This document shows, in pieces, positions 43,817 to 54,600 of a stretch of 64,000 nucleotides of DNA; the first letter of the stretch is position 1, and every line of letters begins with the position of its first letter. The DNA lies in contig JACESF010000006.1 in the NCBI GenBank assembly GCA_013911975.1, positions 1 through 64,000 of the forward strand. The letters run 5' to 3'. Origin of the DNA: Hyphomicrobiales bacterium (GTDB lineage: Bacteria; Pseudomonadota; Alphaproteobacteria; Rhizobiales; Xanthobacteraceae). Position numbers and translations under genes: made by a program. Under the pieces are notes generated by a model. The model ran no database searches. It had not been told where the DNA came from and was given only the letters and a program-made list of their open reading frames with translations.

Positions 43817-46800
43817 GTGGCGCGATTTATTGAAAATTACTTTTCTTTCAGAGCGCGTGGCAGCCGGCTTCTCGGCGGCGTGTGCACCGCGGCGCTTCTG
43901 AGCGGCTCCGCTTTCCTGGCGGACGGTGCGGAGGCGGGCGACAAGCTCGTGGACACGGTCAATGTCGGGAAGGACGGCGAGGCCTGGCACTGGATCGTCG
44001 GCCCCAACAACAGCCGCACGCGGGTGGACCCCACGCCCGGCGCCTTCGCGCCCGGCGTCACCGTCACGCAGGAGGCGCTGCGCTCCACGGCGCCCGCCAC
44101 CTCGACCGCGGTGGCCATCGGCGCGCAGGGCGGAACGGGCGCCATGGGCAGCTCGTATCATTTCAGCCTGGGCGGCACGGAATATTACGTGCCCGGCCAG
44201 AATGGCGGCGGCGCCGGCGATGTGACGGCGACCCTCGCCGGCAGTGTTTCCGGCAAGGGCGCGCAAGGCGCGGGCACCGCGCTGCTCTCGGTCTATTCCA
44301 TCGGCGGCGACGGGCGCGTGGGCTATCTCGGCCAGATCGGCAAGGGCGGCGACGCCGGCAAGGTGACGCTCGTCACCGAAGGCAGCTTCACCACCGAGGG
44401 CGCGAACTTCTCCGCCATCTGGGCGCGCTCCACGGCCGGTCAGACCGGGCGGAACGAGAAGTACCGCGACATGGGCGGTTACAGCATGGGCACCAGCAGC
44501 TACCTGCAAACCGGCGTGGACGCCGCCTATGCCCATCTCTTCCCCGGCGCGCGCGCCGAGGATGTCAGCGTCACCATCCGGGGCGAGGACAGCCTCGTCT
44601 CCACGACCGGAAACTCCGCTCCGGCGGTGATCGCGGAATCCGTCGGCGGCGCCGGCATCGACGGCGCCACCGTGCGGCGCATCCTGCCCGGCGCCGGAGC
44701 GGCCGGCACCGTGCGGTTCACCAATGAGGGGCGCATCGTCACGAACGGCCTGAACTCGGCGGGCGTCATCCTCCAGTCCGTGGGCGGGCGGGGCGGCACG
44801 CAATTGTTCGGCGCCAGCGACGACAGCGCCACGGTGGGCGCGACCGGCGGCGGCCGCGGCGGCAACGGGGCCGATGCCGGAAACGTGGAGGCCACGCAGA
44901 ACGGCTCCATCGAGACCTGGAAGGACTATTCCTTCGGCCTCGCCGCCTATGCCATCGGCGGCGCGGGCGGGGACGGCGCCCTCGGCTATCGGCGCGATGG
45001 CGGCAGCGGCGGCAATGCGGGCAATGGCGGCATCGTCTCGGTCCACAATGGCGGCACCATCGAGACCCACGGCATCGGCTCGATCGGCCTCCTGGCGCAG
45101 AGCCTGGGCGGCGGCAGCGCCATCAACGCGTTCCAGACCGCCGCCATCAAGCCCGGCACCGCCGCCTCAGCAGGAAAGGGCGGCGGCAGCGCGGGCGTGA
45201 TCTGGGCCGACAAGGGCGGGCGCGGCGGCACCGGCGGCGACGGCAAGGCGGTGCGCATCAGCCAGTCGGGCGAGATCACCACCCACGGCGCCTCGGCCTT
45301 CGGCATCCTCGCCCAGAGCGTGGGCGGCGGCGGCGGCAAGGGCGGCAATTCCAGCAACACCCTGGGCTGGCAACTGGGCATGGCGGCGGGCGGCGACGGC
45401 GGCGGCGGCGGAAACGGCGGCGGCGTCACGGTGGTCCTCAATCCGCAGGACTTTTCCACCCCCACCGTCACCACCTTCGGGGCCTCCGCGAGCGCCATCG
45501 TCGCGCAGAGCATCGGCGGCGGCGGCGGGGCGGGCGGCACCGCCAAGACCACCACGGGCGGCGGCCTCGCGATCGCCTTCGCGGTGGGCGGCTCGGGCGG
45601 CGACGGCGGCAACGGCAACCAGGTGGAGGTGACGAGTTCGGCCCTCATCGCCACCTATGGCCGCTCCGCCATCGGCATCGAGGCCACCAGCATCGGTGGC
45701 GGCGGCGGCAAGGGTGGCGACGCGGCCGCCTATGCCATCGCCGCGACCCCGCCCAAGACCGTCCCTGCGGTGGCCGTGAGCTTCGCGGTGGGCGGCAGCG
45801 GCGGCAAGGGCGGCTCCGCCGACAAGGTGGACGTGCGCAATCTCGGCTCCGTCGCCACCCATGGCGACCTCGCGCTGGGCATCCGGGCCATGAGCGTGGG
45901 CGGCGGCGGCGGCGACGGCGGTGTGGCCTCGTCGGTGGCGGACATGCTGGGCGTCTACCAGAACGTCTCCCTCACCGTCGCGCTCGGCGGCACCGGCGAG
46001 GCGGGCGGCAATGGCGGCGACGCGACCGCCATCAATACCGGCCAGATCTACACCACCGGCAATTTCGCCACCGCGCTCCATGCGGTGAGCCTGGGCGGCG
46101 GCGGCGGCGAAGGCGGAATGGCCTCGGCCAGCACCGCCAAGGGGATCTCGGTGGACAAGTCGTTCTCCACCCTGAACGCCGTCCTGCCCACGGCGGACAT
46201 CTATTCCGTGAGCGCCACCGTGGGTGGCAGCAGCAAGGGCGGGGGCAAGGGAACCCATGTGGAGGCCGGCAATGACGGCTTCATCCAGACCACCGGCACC
46301 GGGTCGCGCGGCATCCTGGCCCAGAGCATCGGCGGCGGCGGCGGCAATGCGGGCGGCTATCTCGGCGGCTCCACGGGCGACCTGAACGCCCGGCTGGGCC
46401 TCGGCGGCACCGGCGGCAAGGGCGGCGCGGGCGGCACCGTGACCGTGCGCAACGAGGTTTCGGGCGTCATCGTCACCCAGGGAGACGGCGCGGTCGCCAT
46501 CCAGGCGCAGAGCATCGGCGGCGGCGGCGGCTCGGGCGGCACGGTCAGCAGCACCAAGGGCGCGAAGGTCGCCTCCACCAACGTGGTCAGCGACTACATC
46601 TTCAGCGCGACGGACGCGATCCTGAAGGGCAACAAGATCCTGTCGGGGCAGTTCGGCGAACAGCTCGCCCTGCTCCACAAGGAGAGCGACACCCAGAAGG
46701 CGATGGGCTACGCCAAGCACATCCTGAAGGGCCTGAAGGACGCGGTGGAACAGGCGACCTCCAGTGGGTCGGGTGTCGGCGCGGCGCTGGGCGAGGCGCT

Positions 46801-49800
46801 CCTGAAGGGCACCGCCACCGGCGGCATCAGCTATGTCACCAGCGAGTTCAACACCAAGATCAAAGGCTTCCTGAAGGACAGCCTCGGCACCAAGCCGGGC
46901 TCGGCCCCGGCCTCGGCCACCGTGAGCGTCGGCATCGGCGGCACGGGCGGGGACGGCGGGATCGGCGACGAGGTGACGGCGTTCAACGGCGGCACGCTCC
47001 TGACCTACGGCGCCGTCGCCCACGGCGTGCTGGCGCAGTCCATCGGCGGTGGTGGCGGCAGCGGTGGCGGTGCCGTGTCCATCAGCCCGGAGATCCTGAA
47101 CCTCAAGCTCGAAGTGGGGTCCAAGGGCAACGGCAGCGGCGGCAGCGGCGGCGTGGTCTTCCTGGAAAACCAGGGCAATGTGGAAACCTGGGGCGGGGCC
47201 TCGTTCGGCCTGTTCGTGGAGAGCATTGGCGGGGGCGGCGGCGTCGGCGTCGCGGCGGCGGGTGCCTCGGCGGGCACGGTCTCCCTCACCACCACCCTCG
47301 GCAGCGCCGTCGGCGCCTCGGCCTCGGGCGATGTCACCGCCAAGATGGCGCGGGTGGAGAGCAGCGGCTCGGTGACGACGCACGGCAAGGATGCCCACGG
47401 CATCGTCGCCCAGAGCATCGGGCTCGGCGGCGGCGCCTATATCCTGAACCGGGAGAACCCCTACACCATCGACGCCATCGCAAGCTCGCAGGACGAGAAG
47501 GAGGCGCTGGCCGACCTGTCCTACCTGCTCAGCCAGCTCGGGCTCGGCAGCCTGCTCACCGTGGGAGGCAAGAACGCGGACCTCGCGCCGGCAGTGTCCG
47601 TCACGGCCAGCCTCGGCGCCGTGGGCAAGGCGGAAAACACCGCCGTGGGCGATGGTGGCCCGGTGTCGGTCAAGAGTTCCGGTCCCATCTCCACCGAGGG
47701 CACCGGCGCCGTGGGCATCCTCGCCCAGAGCATCGGCGGCGGCGGCGGCCTCGGCGCCATCGCCAGCACGGGGACCACCACCAACACCACGCTCAAGCTC
47801 GGCGGAAACGGCAGCGTGCAGGGCAGCGGCGGAACCGTCACCGCGACGCTCGCCGCCAACGCCTCCGTCACCACCCTCGGCGCGGGGGCGGCGGGCATGA
47901 TCATCCAGTCCATCGGCGGCGGCGGCGGGTATGGCGGCAGCAATCCCGACGGCATCATCACCTCGCGGCTCGGGGGCACGCTGACCCGCCCGACGGTCAA
48001 TAACGGCACCACCAGCGTGGTGCGCGAGGAATTGCGCGGCAATGGCGGAAAGGTGGAGGTGGAACTCGGCCGGAGCGCCGGCGTGACCACCTACGGGGCG
48101 GGCGCCGTGGGCGTGCTGGTGCAGTCCATCGGCGGCGGCGGCGGCTTCAGCGGCTATGGCGGCGCGGGAAGCGCCACCATTCTGGGCGGCGCCATGGGCT
48201 ATTACAGCGGCGGCAAGGCGGGCCTCAATGTGAGCGGGAACGGCGGCAAGATCGACGTCGGGCTCCACCACGACCTGAAGGTGGAAACCGCCGGGAACGA
48301 CGCGCCCGCGCTGCTGCTGCAATCCATCGGCGGCGGCGGCGGGCTCGGCTCGGGCAAGCTGCACGTCTATGGCGTGAACGACGAAACCTTCTCCATGCGC
48401 GACACCTATCGCAACGTCGCGGCCAGCCTGGGGACGGGCGGGGACATCACCGTCCAGACCCGGAATTACGGATATATCTCCATCCGGACCACCGGCGATC
48501 GCTCCCACGGCATCGTGGCGCAGACCCTCTCCGGCGGCGGCGGCTATTCGCTGGGCGCCTCCATTCCCGTGTCCAACGGGCCGGATGCCGCCCTCTACCG
48601 CCCCTCAAGCTGGGGGACGCGGGCCTATGAGACCGTCACGCCCAGCGGCACGGTCCTCATCGAGATCGAGGGCAGCATCGTCGCCACCGGCAAGGATTCC
48701 TACGGCATCTTCGTCCAGAACGGCCGCCAGAACACGGACGGGTCGATCCTGTCCCTGTTCCACCTGCCCAATGCCAGCGCCTACGTTCCGCGCCTCGTCG
48801 ATCCCTACAACTCCCCCTCCCGTGTGGCGACGCCGTGGAGCGGGAAGACCTACGTGACCCATAGCGGCGTGTTGTGGGGCGGCTCGGGGGAGGGCGCGGC
48901 GGTGCGCATCGACGGCGGCGACAGCGACATCCGCTTCCTGCGGGGCGCCGTCGTGGGTGCGGAATCGGGCAAGGCGGTGCTGACCTCGTTCGGCAATGAC
49001 CGGCTGTTCAACGCCGGCCTGCTGGTGGGCGACGTCAACCTGGGCGGTGCGCAGTCGAAGAACGAGTTCACCAACGAGGAGACCGGCATCTATCAGAGCC
49101 AGGCCGGGACGGGCACGCTCACCCTGTTCGCCAGGGGCACCAGCAGCGCCTACGGCAACATGCGGAACATCGTCAACGAGACGAGCGTGTTCACCAACAA
49201 GGGCACGCTCTCCATCGGCGGGATCGATACGCTCGGCACGCTCTACGTGAAGGGCGGCGAGACGAAGCTCGGCGGAACCATGGTGGTGGACATCCAGGAC
49301 ATCGGGCAGGCGCGCGTGCAGAATGCCGACGTGCTGCGCTCCGACGGCACCGTGCGCATCGAGGGCGTCACCTACCGGCCGAATACCGCCGCCATCACCA
49401 ACAACAGCTATGTGATCATCACCGCGCCGAAGGTGGCGGTGGATCGCGCCGCGACGGTGGCCTACAGCCCGGCCAGCCCCATCCGGTGGGAGGTGAACAA
49501 CTGGTCCGCGGGCGTGGCGATCCAGCCGGTGGCCGAGTTCGGGCGCGGCGCTGCGGGGCTGAACCTGTCGCCAACCGACCGCTCGCTCATCGCCTCCCTT
49601 CAGAAGGCGTGGGACACGCGGGTGGACGATCCGGTCCTCGCCGCCCTGTTCGGCGCGTTCGCGGGCGTCTCCAGCCAGCAGGACTACCAGGCGGCCCTCG
49701 GCTCCCTGTCGGCGGAGGGCCAGCAGCAGCCGGCGGTTCTGCAGACCATCGGCGCGCGCGGGTCTCTCGGCGCGGCGCAGAGCTGCCCCATCTTCGTCGA

Positions 49801-50653
49801 TGAAGGGGTGATGCTGGGCGAGACGGAGTGCTTCTGGACCAGGATCACGGGCTCGCGCACCTCCCAGACGGAATCCGCCTCCAGCATGGGCTTCACCCAG
49901 GACGGCATCAGCTACCGCATCGGCGGCCAGTGGGAGGTGGCGCCGGGCTGGTTCCTGGGCGGCACCGCCGGCTACGGCGTGAGCTGGGGCGAAAGCAGCG
50001 ACGGCTTCACCCGCTCCAACGGCAATGCGGGCGATGTCTCGGTGGCGGTGAAGCATCAGGTGGGGCCGTGGTATTTCTCGGTCGCGGCCCATGCCGGATA
50101 CGGGCGCTACGAGCTCGACCGCGTGTTCGACATCGGCACGGAGACCTGGATCGCGGAGACCGATTCCGACGTGTGGACCGCCGCCGTGCGCGGCCGCGTC
50201 GCCTATGAGTTCGGCTTCGGCTCCTGGTATCTGCGGCCCTATCTGGACCTGGACGCCATCCACACCTACGTGCCGGGCTATTCGCTGTCGGGCGAGGGGG
50301 CGACGCTCACCGCCGGGACCGTGCGGGACTGGACGTTCGCGGTCTCGCCCATGCTGGAGGTCGGCACGCGGATCGATCTCGCCGGCACCGGTTGGCTGCG
50401 GCCCTATGCCAGCATCGGCGCGACCTATTATGCCGCGCGCGAGATGACCCAGTCCGTCAGCTTCGGCGACGGCCAGGGCCTGGAGCTGGACTTCGACTCC
50501 GTCTCCACCGTGCCGGAATTCGTGCTCGACATCGGGGCGGGGCTGCAATTCTTCGCCGCCGACACGTATGAGCTGCGCGGCGAGTACAAGGCGCAGATCG
50601 GCGACAATTTCCTGAGCCAGGAAGGCAGCGTGCGCATGTCCGTGCGCTTCTGA
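43817..50653 (+). CDS. Giant glycine-rich autotransporter (type Va secreted surface protein)
   Basis: 2278 residues from the GTG at 43817, which has AAGGAAG six bases upstream; an in-frame TTG at 43775 coincides with the expected transcript start. An N-terminal export signal (RGSRLLGGVCTAALLSGSAFLADGAEA) is followed by a passenger of about 1900 residues built of roughly 19 units ending in (A/L)QSIGGGGGxGG, each preceded by a TTHGxxAxGIxAQ-like strand, as expected for a beta-helix with exposed glycine loops. A charged helical segment interrupts the repeats around residues 915-1030. The last 280 residues (from about 2000, CFWTRITGS...) form the autotransporter beta barrel ending in aromatic Phe (VRMSVRF). 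Probably an adhesin or aggregation factor; no protease catalytic motif is seen. Confidence 0.92.
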   Translation: MARFIENYFSFRARGSRLLGGVCTAALLSGSAFLADGAEAGDKLVDTVNVGKDGEAWHWIVGPNNSRTRVDPTPGAFAPGVTVTQEALRSTAPATSTAVAIGAQGGTGAMGSSYHFSLGGTEYYVPGQNGGGAGDVTATLAGSVSGKGAQGAGTALLSVYSIGGDGRVGYLGQIGKGGDAGKVTLVTEGSFTTEGANFSAIWARSTAGQTGRNEKYRDMGGYSMGTSSYLQTGVDAAYAHLFPGARAEDVSVTIRGEDSLVSTTGNSAPAVIAESVGGAGIDGATVRRILPGAGAAGTVRFTNEGRIVTNGLNSAGVILQSVGGRGGTQLFGASDDSATVGATGGGRGGNGADAGNVEATQNGSIETWKDYSFGLAAYAIGGAGGDGALGYRRDGGSGGNAGNGGIVSVHNGGTIETHGIGSIGLLAQSLGGGSAINAFQTAAIKPGTAASAGKGGGSAGVIWADKGGRGGTGGDGKAVRISQSGEITTHGASAFGILAQSVGGGGGKGGNSSNTLGWQLGMAAGGDGGGGGNGGGVTVVLNPQDFSTPTVTTFGASASAIVAQSIGGGGGAGGTAKTTTGGGLAIAFAVGGSGGDGGNGNQVEVTSSALIATYGRSAIGIEATSIGGGGGKGGDAAAYAIAATPPKTVPAVAVSFAVGGSGGKGGSADKVDVRNLGSVATHGDLALGIRAMSVGGGGGDGGVASSVADMLGVYQNVSLTVALGGTGEAGGNGGDATAINTGQIYTTGNFATALHAVSLGGGGGEGGMASASTAKGISVDKSFSTLNAVLPTADIYSVSATVGGSSKGGGKGTHVEAGNDGFIQTTGTGSRGILAQSIGGGGGNAGGYLGGSTGDLNARLGLGGTGGKGGAGGTVTVRNEVSGVIVTQGDGAVAIQAQSIGGGGGSGGTVSSTKGAKVASTNVVSDYIFSATDAILKGNKILSGQFGEQLALLHKESDTQKAMGYAKHILKGLKDAVEQATSSGSGVGAALGEALLKGTATGGISYVTSEFNTKIKGFLKDSLGTKPGSAPASATVSVGIGGTGGDGGIGDEVTAFNGGTLLTYGAVAHGVLAQSIGGGGGSGGGAVSISPEILNLKLEVGSKGNGSGGSGGVVFLENQGNVETWGGASFGLFVESIGGGGGVGVAAAGASAGTVSLTTTLGSAVGASASGDVTAKMARVESSGSVTTHGKDAHGIVAQSIGLGGGAYILNRENPYTIDAIASSQDEKEALADLSYLLSQLGLGSLLTVGGKNADLAPAVSVTASLGAVGKAENTAVGDGGPVSVKSSGPISTEGTGAVGILAQSIGGGGGLGAIASTGTTTNTTLKLGGNGSVQGSGGTVTATLAANASVTTLGAGAAGMIIQSIGGGGGYGGSNPDGIITSRLGGTLTRPTVNNGTTSVVREELRGNGGKVEVELGRSAGVTTYGAGAVGVLVQSIGGGGGFSGYGGAGSATILGGAMGYYSGGKAGLNVSGNGGKIDVGLHHDLKVETAGNDAPALLLQSIGGGGGLGSGKLHVYGVNDETFSMRDTYRNVAASLGTGGDITVQTRNYGYISIRTTGDRSHGIVAQTLSGGGGYSLGASIPVSNGPDAALYRPSSWGTRAYETVTPSGTVLIEIEGSIVATGKDSYGIFVQNGRQNTDGSILSLFHLPNASAYVPRLVDPYNSPSRVATPWSGKTYVTHSGVLWGGSGEGAAVRIDGGDSDIRFLRGAVVGAESGKAVLTSFGNDRLFNAGLLVGDVNLGGAQSKNEFTNEETGIYQSQAGTGTLTLFARGTSSAYGNMRNIVNETSVFTNKGTLSIGGIDTLGTLYVKGGETKLGGTMVVDIQDIGQARVQNADVLRSDGTVRIEGVTYRPNTAAITNNSYVIITAPKVAVDRAATVAYSPASPIRWEVNNWSAGVAIQPVAEFGRGAAGLNLSPTDRSLIASLQKAWDTRVDDPVLAALFGAFAGVSSQQDYQAALGSLSAEGQQQPAVLQTIGARGSLGAAQSCPIFVDEGVMLGETECFWTRITGSRTSQTESASSMGFTQDGISYRIGGQWEVAPGWFLGGTAGYGVSWGESSDGFTRSNGNAGDVSVAVKHQVGPWYFSVAAHAGYGRYELDRVFDIGTETWIAETDSDVWTAAVRGRVAYEFGFGSWYLRPYLDLDAIHTYVPGYSLSGEGATLTAGTVRDWTFAVSPMLEVGTRIDLAGTGWLRPYASIGATYYAAREMTQSVSFGDGQGLELDFDSVSTVPEFVLDIGAGLQFFAADTYELRGEYKAQIGDNFLSQEGSVRMSVRF
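44636..48560 (+). repeat. About 19 glycine-rich repeat units within the autotransporter gene
   Basis: Protein-level repeats of irregular spacing (about 45-120 residues) built on the core QSIGGGGG, including AESVGGAG, LQSVGGRGG, AQSVGGGGGKGG, TSIGGGGGKGG, MSVGGGGGDGG, VSLGGGGGEGG, ESIGGGGGVG and QTLSGGGGYS. At DNA level the cores share runs of GGCGGCGGCGG, a substrate for slippage or recombination. Confidence 0.8.
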
Positions 50654-50664
50654 GGCTCGGGACG

Positions 50665-50695
50665 GCCCCGGCGCGGAAATGGCGCCGGGGCTTTC
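50665..50695. terminator. Terminator after the autotransporter gene
   Basis: GCCCCGGCGC (50665-50674) pairs perfectly with GCGCCGGGGC (50682-50691) around a 7-base loop, followed by TTTC, 11 bp after the stop codon. It also lies between convergent genes. Confidence 0.8.
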
Positions 50696-50698
50696 AGG

Positions 50699-51163
50699 TC
50701 ACGCGTCCTGCGGGGCGTCCGCCGCGGTGCCCAGGGCCCCGGCGAAGGCGGAGAAGAACTGGTCGGCCAGTTTCTTGGAGGTGGACTGGATGAGGCGGCT
50801 GCCCAGCGAGGCAAGCTTCCCGCCGATCTGGGCGTCCGCCACATAGGTAAGGACGGTCTCCTCGCCGTCTTCCGCCAGGGTCACCTTCGCGTCGCCCTTG
50901 GCGAAGCCCGCCACGCCGCCATTGCCCTGGCCGACAATGCGCAGGCTCTCGGGCCCCACGATGTCCTGAAGCTCCACGCTGCCCGCGAATGTGGCCGAGA
51001 CCGGCCCCACCTTGAGCTGCACCTTGGCGGTGAAGGCGTTGTCGCCGGTCCGCTCCAGTTCCTTGCAGCCGGGAATGCAGCGGCGGAGCATCTCGGGATC
51101 GAGCAGCGCCGCCCAGACCGTCTCGCGCGACGCGCGGATGCGGTATTCGCCTGAAATGTCCAT
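50699..51163 (-). CDS. CoxG-like SRPBCC domain protein
   Basis: 154 residues. It starts SGEYRIRASRETVWAALLDPEMLRRCIPGC, the hallmark of the CoxG family (SRPBCC fold with a hydrophobic ligand cavity), and continues through FAGSVELQDIVGPESLRI, GVAGFAKGDAKVTL and IGGKLASLGSRLI. CoxG-type proteins accompany molybdenum hydroxylases and are implicated in membrane attachment or cofactor delivery. It is the last gene of the operon that begins with the molybdenum hydroxylase subunits, supporting that partnership. Confidence 0.9.
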   Translation of the reverse strand: MDISGEYRIRASRETVWAALLDPEMLRRCIPGCKELERTGDNAFTAKVQLKVGPVSATFAGSVELQDIVGPESLRIVGQGNGGVAGFAKGDAKVTLAEDGEETVLTYVADAQIGGKLASLGSRLIQSTSKKLADQFFSAFAGALGTAADAPQDA

Positions 51164-51178
51164 GGGGTCTCCGATGCC

Positions 51179-51872
<694 letters not shown>

Positions 51873-51886
<14 letters not shown>

Positions 51887-52625
51887 CGTTCTGTCCCAGA
51901 TAGACGCGCCGCACCTCGGGGTCGGTCTGCACCGCCTGCGGGGTGCCGTCGGCGATGAGGCGGCCGTGATGGAGCACGAGGATGCGGTCGGAGAGGCCGA
52001 GGATCATCTTCATCTTGTGCTCGACGAGCAGGATGGTGCGCTCGGCGGCGAGGCGCTCCAGCAGCGCCACCATCTCCTTGGTCTCCTCCGGCCCCATGCC
52101 CGCCGTGGGCTCGTCCAGCAGCAGGAGTTCCGGGTCGGCCACCAAAGCGATGGCGATCTCCAGCGCCCGCTGCTCGCCATGGGCGAGGTCGGAAGCGATG
52201 CGGGCGCGCTTGGCGTGGAGGCCCACATGGGCGAGGGCGGCGTCCGCCTTCTCAACAAGCTCGGGATAGGCCGAGCGGTTGAAGACGAGGTCGTAGCGGG
52301 TGCGCAGCGCCTGGGCGGCGACGCGCACATTCTCCTGCACCGACAGCTTCGGGAACAGGTTGGTGATCTGGTAGGAGCGCGCGATCCCCATATGGGCGAA
52401 GCGGTGCTGCTTCACCCCCGCCAGCTCCTGCCCCTTGAAGCGGATGGAGCCGGTTGAGGGCGGCAGTACGCCGGAGAGCACGTTGAAGAAGGTGCTCTTG
52501 CCCGCGCCGTTGGGGCCGATGACGGCCGTCACCTTGTTGCGCTCGAAGGACGTGCTCACGTCCGCCAGGGCGACGAACCCGCCGAAGGTGCGCCCCACAT
52601 TCTCGACCTGCATGAGGGCGGTCAT
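51873..52625 (-). CDS. Branched-chain-type ABC ATPase (LivG)
   Basis: 250 residues from ATG 52625, which overlaps the permease stop codon (ATGA); a longer reading into the permease gene is not credible. IGPNGAGKSTFFNVLSG, IARSYQITNLFPKLSVQENV, LAHGEQRALEIAIALV (signature AHGEQ in place of LSGGQ), LLLLDEPTAGMGPEE and LVEHKMKMILGLSDR. Confidence 0.93.
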
Positions 52626-53617
52626 GCGCGGGTCCTCCAGGCGATGAGCGTGCCCCAGATGCCCTTGGGCAGGAACAGCACGAACAGGATGAAGATGAGC
52701 CCCACGATGAGCTGCCAGTGGGAGGTCCAGAGCGAGGCCACGTCCTCGATGAGCAGGAACACCAGCGCGCCCACGAACGGCCCGAAGAAGCTGCCCGCGC
52801 CGCCCAGCAGCGTCATCATCACGACGACGCTGGACGTGTGGTAGTGCAGCGAATCCAGCGGCACGATGGACAGGTGGATGGCCGAGAGCGTCCCCGCCAT
52901 GCCGCACAGCGCGCCGGACAGGATGAAGGACAGGAGCTTGGTGCGCTCCACGTCATAGCCGCAGGCCCGCGCGCGGGTCTCGTTCTCGCGCACCGCCTCT
53001 AGGGCCGCGCCGAACGGCGAGTTCAGCACCCGCGAGACGAACCACAGCGAGAGCGCCGCGAACACCATGAGGAAATAGTATTTCTGCGTCGGGTCCAGCA
53101 GGTTCACCGTGAAGCCGAGCACGTCGGCCTTGGCGATGGTGAAGCCGCGCAGGCCGTTCTCGCCGCCGGTCCAGCTCGAAGCCTGGAGGGCGGTGTAATA
53201 GACGAGCTGGGAGAGGGCCAGCGTCACCATGCAGAAATAGATGCCGCGGGTGCGGATGGAGAGCGCGCCGATGACGGCGGCGAGCACGCTCGATCCCGCG
53301 ACGCCCACCAGCATGGCGGGAAACCAGCCGAGGCCGAAATGGGCGATGGCCATGCCCGTGAGATAGGCGCCGCCGCCGAAGAAGGCGGCGTGGCCGAAGG
53401 AGAGCAGGCCCGTATAGCCGAACAGCAGATTGTAGCCGACGGCGAACAGGCCGTAGATCAGCACGTTCACCGCCAGCGCCTGCGAGGGCAGGATCCAGGG
53501 CAGGATGCACAGCACCGCGATGGAGAGCGGCACGCGCCAGCGGCCGAGAAGACCCGCTTCGCCGACCGCCTGCGCAGGGCGCAGGGCGGCGGGAGCGGCA
53601 TGGGATGTGGAGGTCAT
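52622..53617 (-). CDS. Branched-chain-type ABC permease (LivM)
   Basis: 331 residues from ATG 53617 with AGGGA upstream; a GTG at 53635, overlapping the preceding stop, is the alternative. About nine hydrophobic helices; GYNLLFGYTGLLSFGHAAFFGGGAYL, RTRGIYFCMVTLALSQLVYY, LRGFTIAKADVLG and LLGGAGSFFGPFVGA are LivM landmarks. Confidence 0.93.
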   Translation of the reverse strand: MTSTSHAAPAALRPAQAVGEAGLLGRWRVPLSIAVLCILPWILPSQALAVNVLIYGLFAVGYNLLFGYTGLLSFGHAAFFGGGAYLTGMAIAHFGLGWFPAMLVGVAGSSVLAAVIGALSIRTRGIYFCMVTLALSQLVYYTALQASSWTGGENGLRGFTIAKADVLGFTVNLLDPTQKYYFLMVFAALSLWFVSRVLNSPFGAALEAVRENETRARACGYDVERTKLLSFILSGALCGMAGTLSAIHLSIVPLDSLHYHTSSVVVMMTLLGGAGSFFGPFVGALVFLLIEDVASLWTSHWQLIVGLIFILFVLFLPKGIWGTLIAWRTRA

Positions 53618-53631
53618 GGCTGGATCCCTGC

Positions 53632-54507
53632 TCACGCGCCGACGCCCGGCCGGCCGAACAGCCCTTGCGGGCGCACCAGGAGGATGAGGGCCATCAGGCC
53701 GAACATGACGATGGTGGCCATCTCGGGGGCGAACAGAGCGGTCATGGAGACCGCCACGCCCACGAGCAGGCCCGCCACCACGGCGCCCAGCAGCGAGCCC
53801 ATGCCGCCGATGACCGTGACGACGAAGGCTTCCGCGAGCACCAGAGTGCCCATTTCGGGGCTCACGTTGCGCATGGGCGCGGCCAGCACGCCGCCGAGCG
53901 CGGTGAGGCTGACGCCGAGGCCGAACACCAGCAGCCAGAGCCGCCCCACGTCCACGCCCAGCACCCGCATGATGAGCGGATCACGGGCGCCGGCACGCAC
54001 GATCAGGCCGAAGCGGGTCTTCTCCAGCGCCAGCCAGAGCAGCACCAGGGTGACCGCCACCACGGCGAGCACGAACAGCCGGTAGAGCGGGAAATAGCCG
54101 ATGCCGAGGTCCACCACGCCCTGGAGGGACTCGGGGGCCGAGAAGGGGATGCCGTCGGTGCCGAAGGTGATGCGCACGCCTTCCACCAGCACGTAGCCGA
54201 GGCCGAAGGTGAGCAGCAGCGGATCGTCGGGCGAGCGCTTGTAGAGCGGGCGGATCAGCACCCGCTCCACCACCATGCCGAAGGCGCCCACCGCGAGCGG
54301 CGCGATGAGCATGGCCCACCAGAAGTTCCCGGTGAGCGAGGCGATCCAGAGCCCGGCATAGGCGCCCACCATGAACAGCGCCCCATGGGCGAAGTTCACG
54401 ATGCCGAGCATGCCGAAGATGATGGTCAGCCCCAGGGCGACCATCACCAGGATTGCCCCCAGCGCGAGGCCGGAGAAAAGCTGCATGAGGATGAGTTCGA
54501 GGTCCAT
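53632..54507 (-). CDS. Branched-chain-type ABC permease (LivH)
   Basis: 291 residues. LALGAILVMVALGLTIIFGMLGIVNFAHG near the N terminus, GAPESLQG-like loop region near residue 120, and VTVIGGMGSLLGAVVAGLLVG near the C terminus. Pairs with the LivM gene directly downstream. Confidence 0.93.
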   Translation of the reverse strand: MDLELILMQLFSGLALGAILVMVALGLTIIFGMLGIVNFAHGALFMVGAYAGLWIASLTGNFWWAMLIAPLAVGAFGMVVERVLIRPLYKRSPDDPLLLTFGLGYVLVEGVRITFGTDGIPFSAPESLQGVVDLGIGYFPLYRLFVLAVVAVTLVLLWLALEKTRFGLIVRAGARDPLIMRVLGVDVGRLWLLVFGLGVSLTALGGVLAAPMRNVSPEMGTLVLAEAFVVTVIGGMGSLLGAVVAGLLVGVAVSMTALFAPEMATIVMFGLMALILLVRPQGLFGRPGVGA

Positions 54508-54600
54508 CTAGGCTCTCTCCGGCCTGGGGAGCGCGCCGGCCGGCCTGCCAAGCAGGCGGACCGGGGATGCGTTCCCCGTCATGGGGTGTCAGGGGCGCTT

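Noticed and set aside
45167..48508. 1113-residue minus-strand open frame inside the autotransporter gene
   Set aside because: It is the antisense reading of the GGC-rich repeats and is low in complexity; the plus-strand frame has a signal sequence, repeats and barrel.
44636..48560. Possible CRISPR-like or tandem DNA repeat array
   Set aside because: The periodicity is at protein level with irregular spacing, and the intervening sequence is coding; there are no constant direct repeats or unique spacers.
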